From assembly GCF_044326205.1 (NCBI RefSeq), contig NZ_JBIRCY010000042.1, positions 1-64,000 of the forward strand: a stretch of 64,000 nucleotides of DNA, written 5' to 3'. Below are positions 17,032-25,613 of the stretch, one piece after another. The notes below the pieces were generated by a model. That model was given only the letters and a program-made list of their open reading frames with translations, was not told where the DNA came from and searched no databases. How positions within the stretch are numbered: position 1 is the first letter of the stretch; each line of letters starts with the position of its first letter. A program made the translations under genes and the position numbers. The stretch is from Kumtagia sp044326205 (lineage in GTDB: Bacteria; Pseudomonadota; Alphaproteobacteria; Rhizobiales; Rhizobiaceae).

Positions 17032-17043
17032 TTCTGTACAGAA
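17032..17043. promoter_or_regulatory. Perfect 12-base palindrome before the four-gene cassette
   Basis: TTCTGTACAGAA ends 18 bases before the ATG of the first cassette gene and just ahead of its ribosome binding site (AAAGGGAG, 17047-17054). A site here would be ideally placed as an operator on the cassette transcript or promoter. No regulator gene is found within the cassette. The remaining 16881-17031 gap has a TATACT hexamer at 16936 but no convincing -35. Confidence 0.45.
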
Positions 17044-17061
17044 ATAAAAGGGAGCAATCCT

Positions 17062-17547
17062 ATGGATTTCGTCGAGATACCCAGAATTACCACCGACCTG
17101 ACGCTTCAGGATGCGCTGCAAGCCATGACCAGAGGCGGTCGCTCGGCGCTTCTGGTCGATTTCGCGGGTAGCGCGAAGGTTATCGATGCCGATACATTGG
17201 TAGAGGCGATCAGGGGTGGGCAAAACAAGACTATCAGCGAAGTTTCTCCGTCCTACGAAACTGTCAGACTCGAAGGTGATGATGGGTCCGGCGCGGCAAT
17301 CGCCACGGTGCGCGACTTCACCGAAGCCGAAAAAGTCCTGGCCGATGCGCATGCTGCCTTCGCCGTCCTGACGATCTCCCACTATGGCGAAACCGCCCTG
17401 ATCCTGACCGATGCCGAATCGCGAGCCGGGCCACTTCGCGCCGGGGCAAGCGTGCACGTATGCAGGAAGAACAAGACCCACGCCTGGTACACATACCAGC
17501 TTAGAAAGGGCCGATGCCCGACCGATAACAGCCAAGTCGACCCGTGA
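17062..17547 (+). CDS. Cassette gene A: CBS-like domain with Cys-containing tail, unknown
   Basis: 161 residues from an ATG with an excellent ribosome binding site (AAAGGGAG, 7 bases). The first 50 residues (DLTLQDALQAMTRGGRSALLV...VIDADTLVEAI) read like a CBS-type nucleotide-sensing module. The middle is another alpha/beta stretch. The last 30 residues have a zinc-ribbon flavour (VHVCRKNKTHAW...KGRCPTDN), but with only two cysteines and a histidine. No signal peptide, so cytoplasmic. The stop overlaps the GTG of gene B (GTGA), so translation is probably coupled. Function unknown. Confidence 0.7.
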   Translation: MDFVEIPRITTDLTLQDALQAMTRGGRSALLVDFAGSAKVIDADTLVEAIRGGQNKTISEVSPSYETVRLEGDDGSGAAIATVRDFTEAEKVLADAHAAFAVLTISHYGETALILTDAESRAGPLRAGASVHVCRKNKTHAWYTYQLRKGRCPTDNSQVDP

Positions 17548-18776
17548 CGTCGATGTTCAATTCCATACTCACAACGGTCCAAGGCTACTTTTCGCGTTCG
17601 TTCTGGTTCGCGAGTTTCCTCCCTGTCGCCCTGGTCGCCGCGGTGCATCTCATCGTCACGTCGCTCGCCTACCCCGGGCGCTTCGCGATCAAGGATTGGG
17701 TAACGGAAAGCCTCAGCCAGACTGCGTCGCTGACCATGGTGGCGTTCTTCGGCTTGATCGTGTTCGCCTACACGGTTTCGCCCTTCACACAGATGGTGCG
17801 CGACCTGCTCGATGGAAGCGCGCTTCCAGACTGGCTGCACGATCTGCTCAGGATGGATCGGGAGACCGAATGGCGGGCATATGCCGGCAAGCTGGAGAGC
17901 ATAAAGTTGATGCGCAACAGCTTCGAGCAGATGGAGAATGAGAAGATCGATGCGATCCACACGGCCGCAGACTCAGGAAACGCCCTCGCCCCTCCGTCCG
18001 CGGGGCGGAAGGATCTGATTGACGACGCCGTATCGAAGCTGAACGCGCTGTCGGGGCTCTGGCCGAACGTCGACAAGGCCCAAACTGCCATCGACTCCAT
18101 GATCGAGGCTCTCAAGAAGAACGCCACCGACTTGCCCGACGGCCACGCGGAGAAGGCGAACAGCGTTGCGCTGGAGAAAGCAAAGGCCGAATTGATCTTC
18201 AAGATCCAGGCTGTCCGGCTGGAAGCGGAGTATCGGTTCCGGCGCTTGACCTCGCGCGGCCACCGCATCGACCTGCTGCCTACCAGCGTGGGCGATGCAA
18301 GACGCAACGTCGAGCGCTACAGCGAGGATGTCTACGGCGTGGACTTCGACTACCTTTGGACGCGCATCCAGCTGGTAATGCCCGAGAGGGAAGGTGCGTT
18401 CATGCAAGGTCTCGGCGACGCCCAGTCTCAGGTGAACTTTGCCGCTTTGACCTTCGTCCTGGCTCTGAGCATTCCGCTTGTCTGGCTGCCGCTGCTCGCC
18501 CTGGAGGGCAACGCGCCGTGGCTGTTCCTCGCGATCGGACTCCTGTCGCCGCCGGTGCTGTACTTCCTGTACAATCTGGTCGTCCAAAGTCAGCTTGTGT
18601 TCGGCGAGATGGTCAGGGCGGCAATCGACATGTATCACATAGACGCGCTCACGAAAGTCATGCGCCAGCCGAAGCCGGCAACACTTCAGGCCGAGCGGGC
18701 GCTCTGGGAGGGCCTCAAGCTGGCGAGCCAACCGCTGAATACCGCCAGCGTCTACTACGAGCACCCCAAAGCCTAA
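17544..18776 (+). CDS. Cassette gene B: four-helix membrane protein with large soluble insert, unknown
   Basis: 410 residues starting with GTG in a 4-base overlap with gene A. Two hydrophobic segments (about 20-42 and 61-83) and a second pair (about 299-319 and 327-349) flank some 210 charged, helix-rich residues that probably lie in the cytoplasm. That insert includes Lys/Glu-rich stretches around ALKKNATDLPDGHAEKANSV that may form coiled coil. The topology suggests a membrane platform with a cytosolic helical domain. I recognise no catalytic motif or family. The next gene starts in the overlap TAATG. Confidence 0.72.
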   Translation: MTSMFNSILTTVQGYFSRSFWFASFLPVALVAAVHLIVTSLAYPGRFAIKDWVTESLSQTASLTMVAFFGLIVFAYTVSPFTQMVRDLLDGSALPDWLHDLLRMDRETEWRAYAGKLESIKLMRNSFEQMENEKIDAIHTAADSGNALAPPSAGRKDLIDDAVSKLNALSGLWPNVDKAQTAIDSMIEALKKNATDLPDGHAEKANSVALEKAKAELIFKIQAVRLEAEYRFRRLTSRGHRIDLLPTSVGDARRNVERYSEDVYGVDFDYLWTRIQLVMPEREGAFMQGLGDAQSQVNFAALTFVLALSIPLVWLPLLALEGNAPWLFLAIGLLSPPVLYFLYNLVVQSQLVFGEMVRAAIDMYHIDALTKVMRQPKPATLQAERALWEGLKLASQPLNTASVYYEHPKA

Positions 18777-19261
18777 TGATACGGCTGCTCGCCCTCGGAC
18801 TCTATTTGGCCGCTGTCATTATCGGCGCGGTCTGCGTCGCCGCATCGCTCCCCCGCACTGAACTGGAGGCGATACGCGACATCAAGTACGGTGAAGCGCT
18901 CAAGGCCGGCGATCTGGTGCTGCCGGTGGATGACAACGCCCTGGCATATCTGCCGAAAGCCGTCGTCAAGGGTGAAGAAGTCAAGGATTCGGATGTCATC
19001 AAGCTCACCGGCAAGGAATTGGAAGCCGGCAAATCGCCCGTGTCACTCGTTATCGACAGACGGCAGGTCGGCGGGGAGACGATCGCCGTCGGCGAGTCCC
19101 GTGCCATCTGCGACGGCAAGACGGTTGTCGTTGCGTCGGTGAGAATACTGGGCTCATTCTGCCCGGCCGCCGGGGACAACTGCCTGGTCGTGGTCGAACT
19201 GGCGGAGGCCGACGCCGGAAAGGTTAAGCCCAAGGTGGGCCTGATGAGGCAATGCAAATGA
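18776..19261 (+). CDS. Cassette gene C: membrane-anchored SAF-like domain protein, unknown
   Basis: 161 residues. One N-terminal hydrophobic helix (MIRLLALGLYLAAVIIGAVCVA) acts as anchor or signal. The remainder (AIRDIKYGEALKAGDLVLPVDDNALAYLPKAVVKGEEV) resembles a SAF/CpaB-type beta-clip module that would face the periplasm. Three cysteines follow near the C-terminus. The ATG shares one base with the stop of gene B, and the stop overlaps the next ATG (ATGA). It presumably works with the gene B membrane protein. The SAF assignment is by pattern only. Confidence 0.65.
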   Translation: MIRLLALGLYLAAVIIGAVCVAASLPRTELEAIRDIKYGEALKAGDLVLPVDDNALAYLPKAVVKGEEVKDSDVIKLTGKELEAGKSPVSLVIDRRQVGGETIAVGESRAICDGKTVVVASVRILGSFCPAAGDNCLVVVELAEADAGKVKPKVGLMRQCK

Positions 19262-19704
19262 ACTGGGTCGTACTGCACGAGTTCAAGAAAGACGACGTAG
19301 AGCTCGATGCACCCTGGCTGTGCGCGCTGGATTCGGTGGCCGATGCCACGCATCTCAAGTTCGAGGCGACAGGCGAATGGAAGACTCTGGACAGCGTCTT
19401 GCCCGCCTGCAAGCCCGACGGCCTAGCCGGTGCGACGGTACCCGCTACTTCACTGATCCTGGCGACGTGCCGCCCCGGCGCATTGATCGGCAAGTTCGGC
19501 GGCAGTTCGGCGGCGCATAAGGAACTCGCGTCGCCGCCAGCCGAGTTGGTGGAGAACGAGCCGTTTCCGATCGGGTCGCTCTGCGTTGTCAAGTTGCCCG
19601 CAGCGATGCTCGGTCCAGTTTTCATCGGGTTCAACACCACTTCACGGCCGCTCTCCGTCAAGACTATTTCCGTGAAGATTTCCGGCGGGCGCGCCGGTTC
19701 ATGA
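19258..19704 (+). CDS. Cassette gene D: LecA/PA-IL-like jelly-roll protein, unknown
   Basis: 148 residues starting in a 4-base overlap with gene C. There is no signal peptide. The core pattern (FEATGEWKTLDS...CKPDG...ILATCRPGALIGKFGGS...PFPIGSLCVVKLPAAMLGPVFIGFN) follows the layout of LecA/PA-IL-type galactose-binding jelly rolls, in which a surface Gly-Ala-Leu-Ile-Gly strand and a Gly-Phe-Asn strand frame the ligand. Whether the Ca/sugar-binding residues are kept cannot be judged by eye. Its stop overlaps the ATG of a broken fifth gene at 19701. Confidence 0.65.
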   Translation: MNWVVLHEFKKDDVELDAPWLCALDSVADATHLKFEATGEWKTLDSVLPACKPDGLAGATVPATSLILATCRPGALIGKFGGSSAAHKELASPPAELVENEPFPIGSLCVVKLPAAMLGPVFIGFNTTSRPLSVKTISVKISGGRAGS

Positions 19705-19918
19705 CAGCCGCGATACACGTCGTGGCCGTCAAGCTTATCGACGCCAAACCGACTCTCGACGGCAAAAAAGTGTTACCGGGCGCGAGCCTGCTCGCTCCCT
19801 GCTAGGCACAATCAAGGGCAAGGACGCGAAAGGCGTGCGGAGCCTGGCCGTGCCGGCCGAGGCCGAGGCGCTACGCTCGACACCTCGATCGGCGGTTGGC
19901 AGCCTACTTCCCGGATAA
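19701..19918 (+). pseudogene. Broken start of a fifth cassette gene
   Basis: An ATG at 19701 overlaps the gene D stop (ATGA), like every other junction in the cassette. It opens a frame reading MTAAIHVVAVKLIDAKPT, but that frame ends after 34 codons at TAG 19803. A frame one base back, from 19805, continues with protein-like content (GTIKGKDAKGVRSLAVPAE) to TAA 19918. The simplest reading is a frameshifted, truncated gene E whose remainder was lost when the cassette was joined to the gnd region. A short intact 34-codon gene is the alternative. Confidence 0.5.
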
Positions 19919-19926
19919 AGCGAATC

Positions 19927-21363
19927 TCACGCGAAATCGGCAAGCCCGCTGCCCCACGGCCCATGATGCTTGTCGACACCGTCCACGCGGTCAAAGCCGT
20001 GCGCGCCAAAAAAGTCGCGCTGCGCCTGGATGAGGTTGGCCGTGCCGCGGCCGCGGCGATAGCTGTCGAAATAGCCGAGCGCCGAGGCGAGTGCCGGCAC
20101 CGCCAGGCCATTGAGAACGGCAGCCGACACGGTGCGGCGAAGCGCTCCGTCGGTTTCCTTGAGCCGCTCCGCGAATGCCGGCGTGATCACCAGATTGTCG
20201 GCATCGGGTGCTGCGCGGAACGCCGAGGTGATGTCGTCGAGGAACTGCGAACGGATGATGCAGCCGGCGCGCCAGATCTGGGCGATGGTCGGCATCGGCA
20301 GGTTCCAGCCGAACTCCTTCGACGCCTCCGCCATCACCGCGAAACCCTGCGCATAGGCGCCGATCTTGCCGGCGAGCAGCGCCAGTTCGAGATCGGCGAT
20401 CAGTTGCTTGCGGTCCAGCGACTTGATCTGGCCGGCGGCGGGCAGCCCAAGAATCGTCTCGGCCTTTTCGCGTTGCGCCTTGAAAGACGACAGGCTGCGC
20501 GCGGCCACTGCCGCCTCGATGCCGGTGGCCGGCACGCCCATGTTCTGCGCCTCGATCACCGACCACTTGCCGGTGCCTTTCTGCCCGGCCTTGTCGACGA
20601 TCATGTCGACCATCGGCTTGCCGGTGATCGGATCGGTCGCACCGAGCACGATGCCGGAAATCTCGATCAGGTAGGATTCCAGCCTGCCCTTGTTCCAGGT
20701 CTTGAAGATCTCGCTGCACTCGCCGGCCGACAGGCCCAGCCCATCGCGGAAAATGCCGTAGATCTCGGCGATCATCTGCATGTCGGCATATTCGATGCCG
20801 TTGTGGATGGTTTTCACGAAATGTCCGGCGCCGTTCGGCCCGAGCCAGGCCGCGCAGGGTTCGCCCTTGTACTTGGCCGAAATGTCGAGCAGCACTTTTT
20901 CGATGCGCTTGAAGGATTGCTCCGTGCCGCCGGCCATGATGGACGGGCCGTGGCGCGCGCCCTCCTCGCCGCCTGACACGCCCATGCCGATGAAAGTCAG
21001 GCCGGTGCCGTCCAACTCGTTGAAGCGGCGCATCGTATCGCGGAAATTGGCGTTGCCGGCGTCGATGATGATGTCGTTCGCCGACAGCACGCCGCGCAGC
21101 AGCGCGATCTGCTCGTCCACCGGCTTGCCGGCCTGGGTCATGATGATCACCGGGCGGGGCGGCTCTATCGCTTCGGCCAGCGCCTCGATCGTGTCGCAGG
21201 GCACGACCATGTCGCGGAGCGGCCCGGCTTCTTCAGCGAATTCGTGGGTGCGTGACGTCGTCCGGTTGTAGACGGCGATGCGATGGCCCTTCTCGGCGAT
21301 GTTGAGCGCCAAGTTCGATCCCATGACGCCAAGGCCGATCAGGCCGATTTCGGCTTTCTGCAT
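19927..21363 (-). CDS. gnd: 6-phosphogluconate dehydrogenase, decarboxylating
   Basis: 478-residue cytoplasmic enzyme of the oxidative pentose phosphate pathway: 6-phosphogluconate + NADP+ gives ribulose 5-phosphate + CO2 + NADPH. Cofactor motif GLGVMGSNLALNIAEKGH opens the protein. The substrate-binding GVSGGEEGARHGPSIM, the catalytic-region FVKTIHNGIEYADMQ and the QKGTGKWS segment are all intact. Length is normal for the long, dimeric form. It is transcribed towards the broken cassette gene, which ends only 9 bases away. Confidence 0.96.
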   Translation of the reverse strand: MQKAEIGLIGLGVMGSNLALNIAEKGHRIAVYNRTTSRTHEFAEEAGPLRDMVVPCDTIEALAEAIEPPRPVIIMTQAGKPVDEQIALLRGVLSANDIIIDAGNANFRDTMRRFNELDGTGLTFIGMGVSGGEEGARHGPSIMAGGTEQSFKRIEKVLLDISAKYKGEPCAAWLGPNGAGHFVKTIHNGIEYADMQMIAEIYGIFRDGLGLSAGECSEIFKTWNKGRLESYLIEISGIVLGATDPITGKPMVDMIVDKAGQKGTGKWSVIEAQNMGVPATGIEAAVAARSLSSFKAQREKAETILGLPAAGQIKSLDRKQLIADLELALLAGKIGAYAQGFAVMAEASKEFGWNLPMPTIAQIWRAGCIIRSQFLDDITSAFRAAPDADNLVITPAFAERLKETDGALRRTVSAAVLNGLAVPALASALGYFDSYRRGRGTANLIQAQRDFFGAHGFDRVDGVDKHHGPWGSGLADFA

Positions 21364-21467
21364 GTCGCGCTTCCGCCCTTGCTGCTTGTTGGCTCCGCCC
21401 TTCCGTGGACGGTGGCGGATGTTTGACGCCGCGCGCCGGCTTCGTCAACCGGCGTCGGCGGACCTGC

Positions 21468-21923
21468 TCAACGCGATTTCGCCAGCGCCTTGCGAAAGGC
21501 TTCCAGCGTCTCGGCGCTGACATGGTGCTCGATGCCCTCGGCGTCGATGCGGGCGGTCTCGGCGCTGACGCCGAGCGAACACAGGAAGGCCTCGACCGTC
21601 TCGTGGCGGGCGCGGCTGTCCTGCGCGATCTTGCGGCCGACTTCGGTCAGGAACACGCCGCGATATGGTTTTCGCGTCACCAGGCCCTCGGCCGAGAGCC
21701 GCGCTAGCATTTTTGCGACCGTCGGCTGGGCGACGCCGAGCCGCGCCGCGATGTCGACCTGCCGGGCTTCATTGCCGTCCTCGATCAGGTCGGCGATCAG
21801 TTCGACATAGTCCTCGACCAGCGAAGAGCGGCGCGCTTCGCGCGATTGACGAAAACCCTCGGAATGCGCTTCGGCGTCGGGCAGCGGCTGCTGACGTGGT
21901 CTCGGGCGGCGTCTTTCCGGCAA
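21468..21923 (-). CDS. mntR: Manganese-dependent regulator MntR (DtxR family)
   Basis: 151-residue metalloregulator. An N-terminal winged helix (DIAARLGVAQPTVAKMLARLSAEGLV) is followed by the short dimerisation/metal domain with Glu and His ligands (ARHETVEAFLCSLGV, AEGIEHHVS) of the MntR subgroup, which lacks the SH3-like tail of DtxR. The start is a TTG; shorter starts are possible. It is divergent from the mntH-type transporter gene, the classical target, so manganese excess should repress uptake. Confidence 0.9.
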   Translation of the reverse strand: MPERRRPRPRQQPLPDAEAHSEGFRQSREARRSSLVEDYVELIADLIEDGNEARQVDIAARLGVAQPTVAKMLARLSAEGLVTRKPYRGVFLTEVGRKIAQDSRARHETVEAFLCSLGVSAETARIDAEGIEHHVSAETLEAFRKALAKSR

Positions 21924-22147
21924 TCGTCGATTCTCCGTCGGCGTTCGTTTTCAGAACTTTGAATCATAGCACAGACTTTCATTTTCGGTCGGGCGGAATA
22001 TTGCGCGCCGCCGATCTTTCCCCAGACCGCCATCCGGCCCGCGATGCGAGGGCGTAGCCTGATAAATGTAATATAGCCTATTGCATAATGTTGAGACTTG
22101 ACACAGATAAGGGACGGCAAGCGCCATCTCTGCGGCAAGGGTTCGAA

Positions 22148-23506
22148 ATGACCGATATCACGACGAATAACGACCTCCTCCCGGCGCCGGCCTGGGGGTA
22201 TGCGCGGGTCGCGGACAGGGCGAGCCTGCCGGAGGTGAATTCGTCGATCGCCGTGCCCATCGGCGGCTCGTGGATGCGCAAGCTCCTGGCGTTTGCCGGC
22301 CCGGGCTACATGGTATCGGTCGGCTACATGGACCCCGGCAACTGGGCGACCGACCTCGCCGGCGGTTCGCAGTTCGGCTACACGCTGCTCTGCGTCATCC
22401 TGATTTCGAACCTGATGGCGATCCTCTTGCAGGCGCTAGCCGCGCGCCTCGGCATCGTTACCGGCCGCGACCTCGCACAGGCCTGCCGGGACAGTTTCCC
22501 GAGGCCCGTCAACTACGCGCTGTGGTTTGCCTGCGAACTCGCCATCATCGCTTGCGACCTTGCCGAAGTCATCGGCACGGCAATCGCGCTGCAGCTTCTG
22601 TTCGGCATCCCGCTGATCGGCGGCGCGCTGATCGCGGCACTCGACGCCTTCCTGCTGCTGCTCCTGATGAACCGCGGCTTCCGCTACCTCGAAGCCTTCG
22701 TCATCGCCCTGCTGATCGTCATTGCCGTCTGTTTCCTCGTGCAGATCGTCGCCGCCGCGCCGCCCGTCGCGGCGGTCCTGCGCGGCTTCATCCCGTCGTC
22801 GGAAGTCGTCACCAATCCGGCAATGCTCTACATCGCCATCGGCATCCTCGGTGCCACCGTCATGCCGCACAATCTCTACCTGCACTCCTCGATCGTGCAG
22901 ACCCGCGCCTATCCGCGCACCGACGCGGGCAAGCGCGACGCCATCAAATGGGCGACCACCGATTCCACCATCGCCCTGATGCTGGCGCTGTTCATCAACG
23001 CCGCGATCCTGATCGTGGCGGCCGCCGTCTTCCACGAGAACGGCCGCACCGACATCGCCGAAATCGGCCAGGCGCACGAGCTTCTGTCGCCGATGCTGGG
23101 CCTCGGCATCGCCTCGACGCTGTTCGCGGTGGCATTGCTGGCGTCGGGCCTCAATTCGACGATCACGGCGACGCTCGCCGGCCAGATCGTCATGGAAGGC
23201 TTTTTGCGGCTGCGCCTGCCGCATCTGGCGCGGCGGCTCTTGACGCGCGGCATCGCCATCGTCCCGGTGGTGATCGTCACGGCGCTCTACGGCGAGAGCG
23301 GCACCGCCCATCTGCTGGTGCTCAGCCAGGTGATCCTGTCGATGCAGCTTCCCTTCGCCGTCATCCCGCTGGTCTACTTCGTCGCCGACCGCAACAAGAT
23401 GGGCATCTTCACCGTCCCCGCCTGGGTGTCCATACTGGCCTGGATCGTAGCGGCGATCATCGTGGTGCTGAACCTGAAGCTGCTCTACGACACATTCCTC
23501 GGCTGA
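22148..23506 (+). CDS. mntH: Manganese transporter, Nramp family
   Basis: 452-residue proton-coupled Mn2+ importer of the inner membrane. The Nramp signature motifs are intact: MDPGNWATDLAGGSQFGY in TM1 and the metal-site GATVMPHNLYLHS in TM6, with about 11 hydrophobic helices overall. The ATG at 22148 has AAGGG seven bases upstream; the ATG at 22088 would add 20 hydrophilic residues. An AT-rich stretch at 22060-22095 between it and divergent mntR is the likely promoter region. A clean MntR box could not be defined by eye. Confidence 0.94.
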   Translation: MTDITTNNDLLPAPAWGYARVADRASLPEVNSSIAVPIGGSWMRKLLAFAGPGYMVSVGYMDPGNWATDLAGGSQFGYTLLCVILISNLMAILLQALAARLGIVTGRDLAQACRDSFPRPVNYALWFACELAIIACDLAEVIGTAIALQLLFGIPLIGGALIAALDAFLLLLLMNRGFRYLEAFVIALLIVIAVCFLVQIVAAAPPVAAVLRGFIPSSEVVTNPAMLYIAIGILGATVMPHNLYLHSSIVQTRAYPRTDAGKRDAIKWATTDSTIALMLALFINAAILIVAAAVFHENGRTDIAEIGQAHELLSPMLGLGIASTLFAVALLASGLNSTITATLAGQIVMEGFLRLRLPHLARRLLTRGIAIVPVVIVTALYGESGTAHLLVLSQVILSMQLPFAVIPLVYFVADRNKMGIFTVPAWVSILAWIVAAIIVVLNLKLLYDTFLG

Positions 23507-23533
23507 TCCGCGGCCCTCCCCCGTTGGCTGATT

Positions 23534-23555
23534 TCCGCCGCCTTCGGGTGGCGGA
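23534..23555. terminator. UUCG hairpin after mntH
   Basis: TCCGCCGCC-TTCG-GGTGGCGGA: a nine-pair stem with one G-U pair and a UUCG tetraloop, 28 bases after the mntH stop and 18 before the cyclase ATG. There is no strong T run, so it may be a weak terminator or a transcript-stabilising hairpin. Confidence 0.5.
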
Positions 23556-23573
23556 CTTGCATTTGCCTGTTTC

Positions 23574-25523
23574 ATGACGACATTGACGCGTATGAGCACC
23601 TCGACTCAACCGGTACGCCTGCAGCGTCCCACGGACCGGCGGCGGCGCGTCTCCGTCTCCGTCATCATGGCGCTGAGTTTTGGCACGCTGATCCTGCTGT
23701 CGATCGGCGGCGTGCTGGCGCTGACCGTCGGCGCCAATGTCCGCAACACCTTCGACCTGCTCGGCGCGCAGTCGACGCTGCTCGTCGACGCCATGGAGGA
23801 TTCGCTGCGCACCGAGATGGGCCGCCCAGAAAGCGCGGTCGACGGGATCGCCCAGCTCTACGCGCAGGGCGAGTTCCGGATCGACGACGAGGATGCGACG
23901 GCGGCGGCACTCGCCGGGGCGCTTTCGGCCACGCCGCAAGCCACAGCCATGCTGATCTGCACGCCGGACATGGTCTGCCGGGGTGTCTCGCGCAGCATGG
24001 GCGGTGACGCGCCGGGGACGATCCGGCGATTTGCCCCCGAGGCCGAGAAGGCGCCGCAGACACTGGCCGCGCTGGAGCAGCGCCGCAAGGTCGACGGCCG
24101 CCGCTGGGGCGCTTTCGTGAACAACGAGCACGGCCTGTTCGCCCAGGTATCGGTGCCGTTGTCCCGGGACGGCGCGACGCAGGGCTGGGTGATCGCGGCG
24201 GTGGAACTGCAAAAACTTTCCGAGATCACGCAGCAGCTTTCCACCCGCTTCGGCACGCATGCCTTCATCCTCGACGGCGACGACCGCGTCCTGGCCGACC
24301 CGCGGCTGGCCGATCCCGCCACGCCGAAAGGCGGCATCATGCCGCTGATGCCGCTAGCCGCCTTCGGCGACCCGGTACTGGCCGCCTATCCCAAGCGCAA
24401 GGTGGAGGACCAGTTCGACGCGCGCCGCACCCGCGACGTGGAACTGGCGGAGATCGACCTGGACGGCGACCGGGATTCGTCCGAATGGTGGACCGACGAA
24501 TCCACCTATATCGCCATCACCCGCGAGATTACCGGCTATGGCGAGCGGCCCTGGACGATCGGCGCGTATTTCAGGTCCAGCCAGATCGGCAGCGAGATCG
24601 AGCGCGTCGTCGGGTCCGCGATGCTGGGACTGGCCGCGATGGCGGCGGCGGTCATCGTCGCGATCCTGCTCGGCAGGCGACTATCCCGCCCCATCAAGGC
24701 GATCGCCGGCCAGGCGACGCGCGTTGCCAACTTCGACCTCGACGGGCTGACGCCGCTGCCGCGCAGCCGGGTGCTGGAAATCGACGACCAGGCCTCGGCC
24801 TTCAACGCCATGCTGATCGGCCTGCGCGCTTTCTCAACGTATATCCCGCGCTCGCTCGTCGCAAAACTCGTCCGCAGCGGCGAGATCGGCGTCGTCGAAT
24901 CGCGCGAAGCGATGGTCACCGTCATGTTCACCGATATCGCCGACTTCACGGCGCTCTCGGAGCGCATGGGCGCGGCCGAGGCGGCGAAACTGCTCAACCG
25001 CCATTTCGCCATCCTGTGCCGCGCCGTCGACGCCGAAGGCGGCACGGTCGACAAGTTTTTGGGCGACGGCATGATGGCCTTCTTCGGCGCGCCCGACCAT
25101 CTGAAGGGACATGCGGCAGCGGCCGTGCGCGCCGCCGCCGTGATCCGCGAGGAACTGGAGGCAGACAACCGGCTGGCGGCGGCGGAAGGCCGGACGGCGC
25201 TCAGGGTGCGCATCGGCATCCATACGGGCTCCGTCATCGTCGGCAATATCGGCGCCTCCGACCGCGTCAACTACACGATCATCGGCGACACGGTGAATGT
25301 CAGCCAGAGGCTGCAAGGGCTGGGCAAGGTGCTCACGCCCAATGCCACGACGGCCATCGCCATTTCCGCCGAGACGGCGTCGCGGCTCGACGAGCGCTTC
25401 GAAACGATCCCTTCAGGGACGCACATGCTGCGCGGCCGTGGCGAAGCCATGGAGGTCTTTCTGGTCGGCGAGGTCCATGCCGTCACGCCGGCCATCGGCG
25501 GGCGCGAGGCGAGCGCGGCTTAA
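23574..25523 (+). CDS. Membrane adenylate cyclase, class III, with HAMP domain
   Basis: 649 residues making cAMP from ATP. TM1 (about 30-50) and TM2 (about 338-360) enclose a periplasmic sensor region of roughly 285 residues, whose ligand is unknown. A HAMP linker (GRRLSRPIKAIAGQATRVANFDLDGLTPL) leads to the cyclase homology domain. Catalytic residues are all visible: metal-binding Asp in FTDIADFTALS and DKFLGDGMMAFFG, adenine-selecting Lys/Asp (DKF, IIGDT) and the transition-state Asn/Arg in TVNVSQRL. So it should be an active adenylate, not guanylate, cyclase. A TTG or later ATG (23592) start is possible. Confidence 0.9.
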   Translation: MTTLTRMSTSTQPVRLQRPTDRRRRVSVSVIMALSFGTLILLSIGGVLALTVGANVRNTFDLLGAQSTLLVDAMEDSLRTEMGRPESAVDGIAQLYAQGEFRIDDEDATAAALAGALSATPQATAMLICTPDMVCRGVSRSMGGDAPGTIRRFAPEAEKAPQTLAALEQRRKVDGRRWGAFVNNEHGLFAQVSVPLSRDGATQGWVIAAVELQKLSEITQQLSTRFGTHAFILDGDDRVLADPRLADPATPKGGIMPLMPLAAFGDPVLAAYPKRKVEDQFDARRTRDVELAEIDLDGDRDSSEWWTDESTYIAITREITGYGERPWTIGAYFRSSQIGSEIERVVGSAMLGLAAMAAAVIVAILLGRRLSRPIKAIAGQATRVANFDLDGLTPLPRSRVLEIDDQASAFNAMLIGLRAFSTYIPRSLVAKLVRSGEIGVVESREAMVTVMFTDIADFTALSERMGAAEAAKLLNRHFAILCRAVDAEGGTVDKFLGDGMMAFFGAPDHLKGHAAAAVRAAAVIREELEADNRLAAAEGRTALRVRIGIHTGSVIVGNIGASDRVNYTIIGDTVNVSQRLQGLGKVLTPNATTAIAISAETASRLDERFETIPSGTHMLRGRGEAMEVFLVGEVHAVTPAIGGREASAA

Positions 25524-25561
25524 AAAAACAGCCTCCATTGCCGGACCAACGGCAAATAGCA

Positions 25562-25587
25562 GGCGGGCTCCCTCTCGGGAGCCCGCC
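25562..25587. terminator. Hairpin between convergent cyclase and aglK genes
   Basis: GGCGGGCTCCC-TCTC-GGGAGCCCGCC is a perfect 11-pair stem with a 4-base loop, placed 38 bases after the cyclase stop and 26 bases beyond the aglK stop. It probably serves both convergent transcripts, although no clear T run follows on either strand. Confidence 0.65.
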
Positions 25588-25613
25588 GCAAAGGCGCCAG
25601 ACGGGAGGAGGGG

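Noticed and set aside
17032..17043. LexA/SOS box
   Set aside because: CTGT and ACAG are adjacent, without the spacer needed; alphaproteobacterial LexA uses a GTTC-type direct repeat instead.
22060..22095. MntR operator or Mn riboswitch before mntH
   Set aside because: AT-rich sequence has only a poor dyad and no folded leader I can recognise; left as promoter region only.
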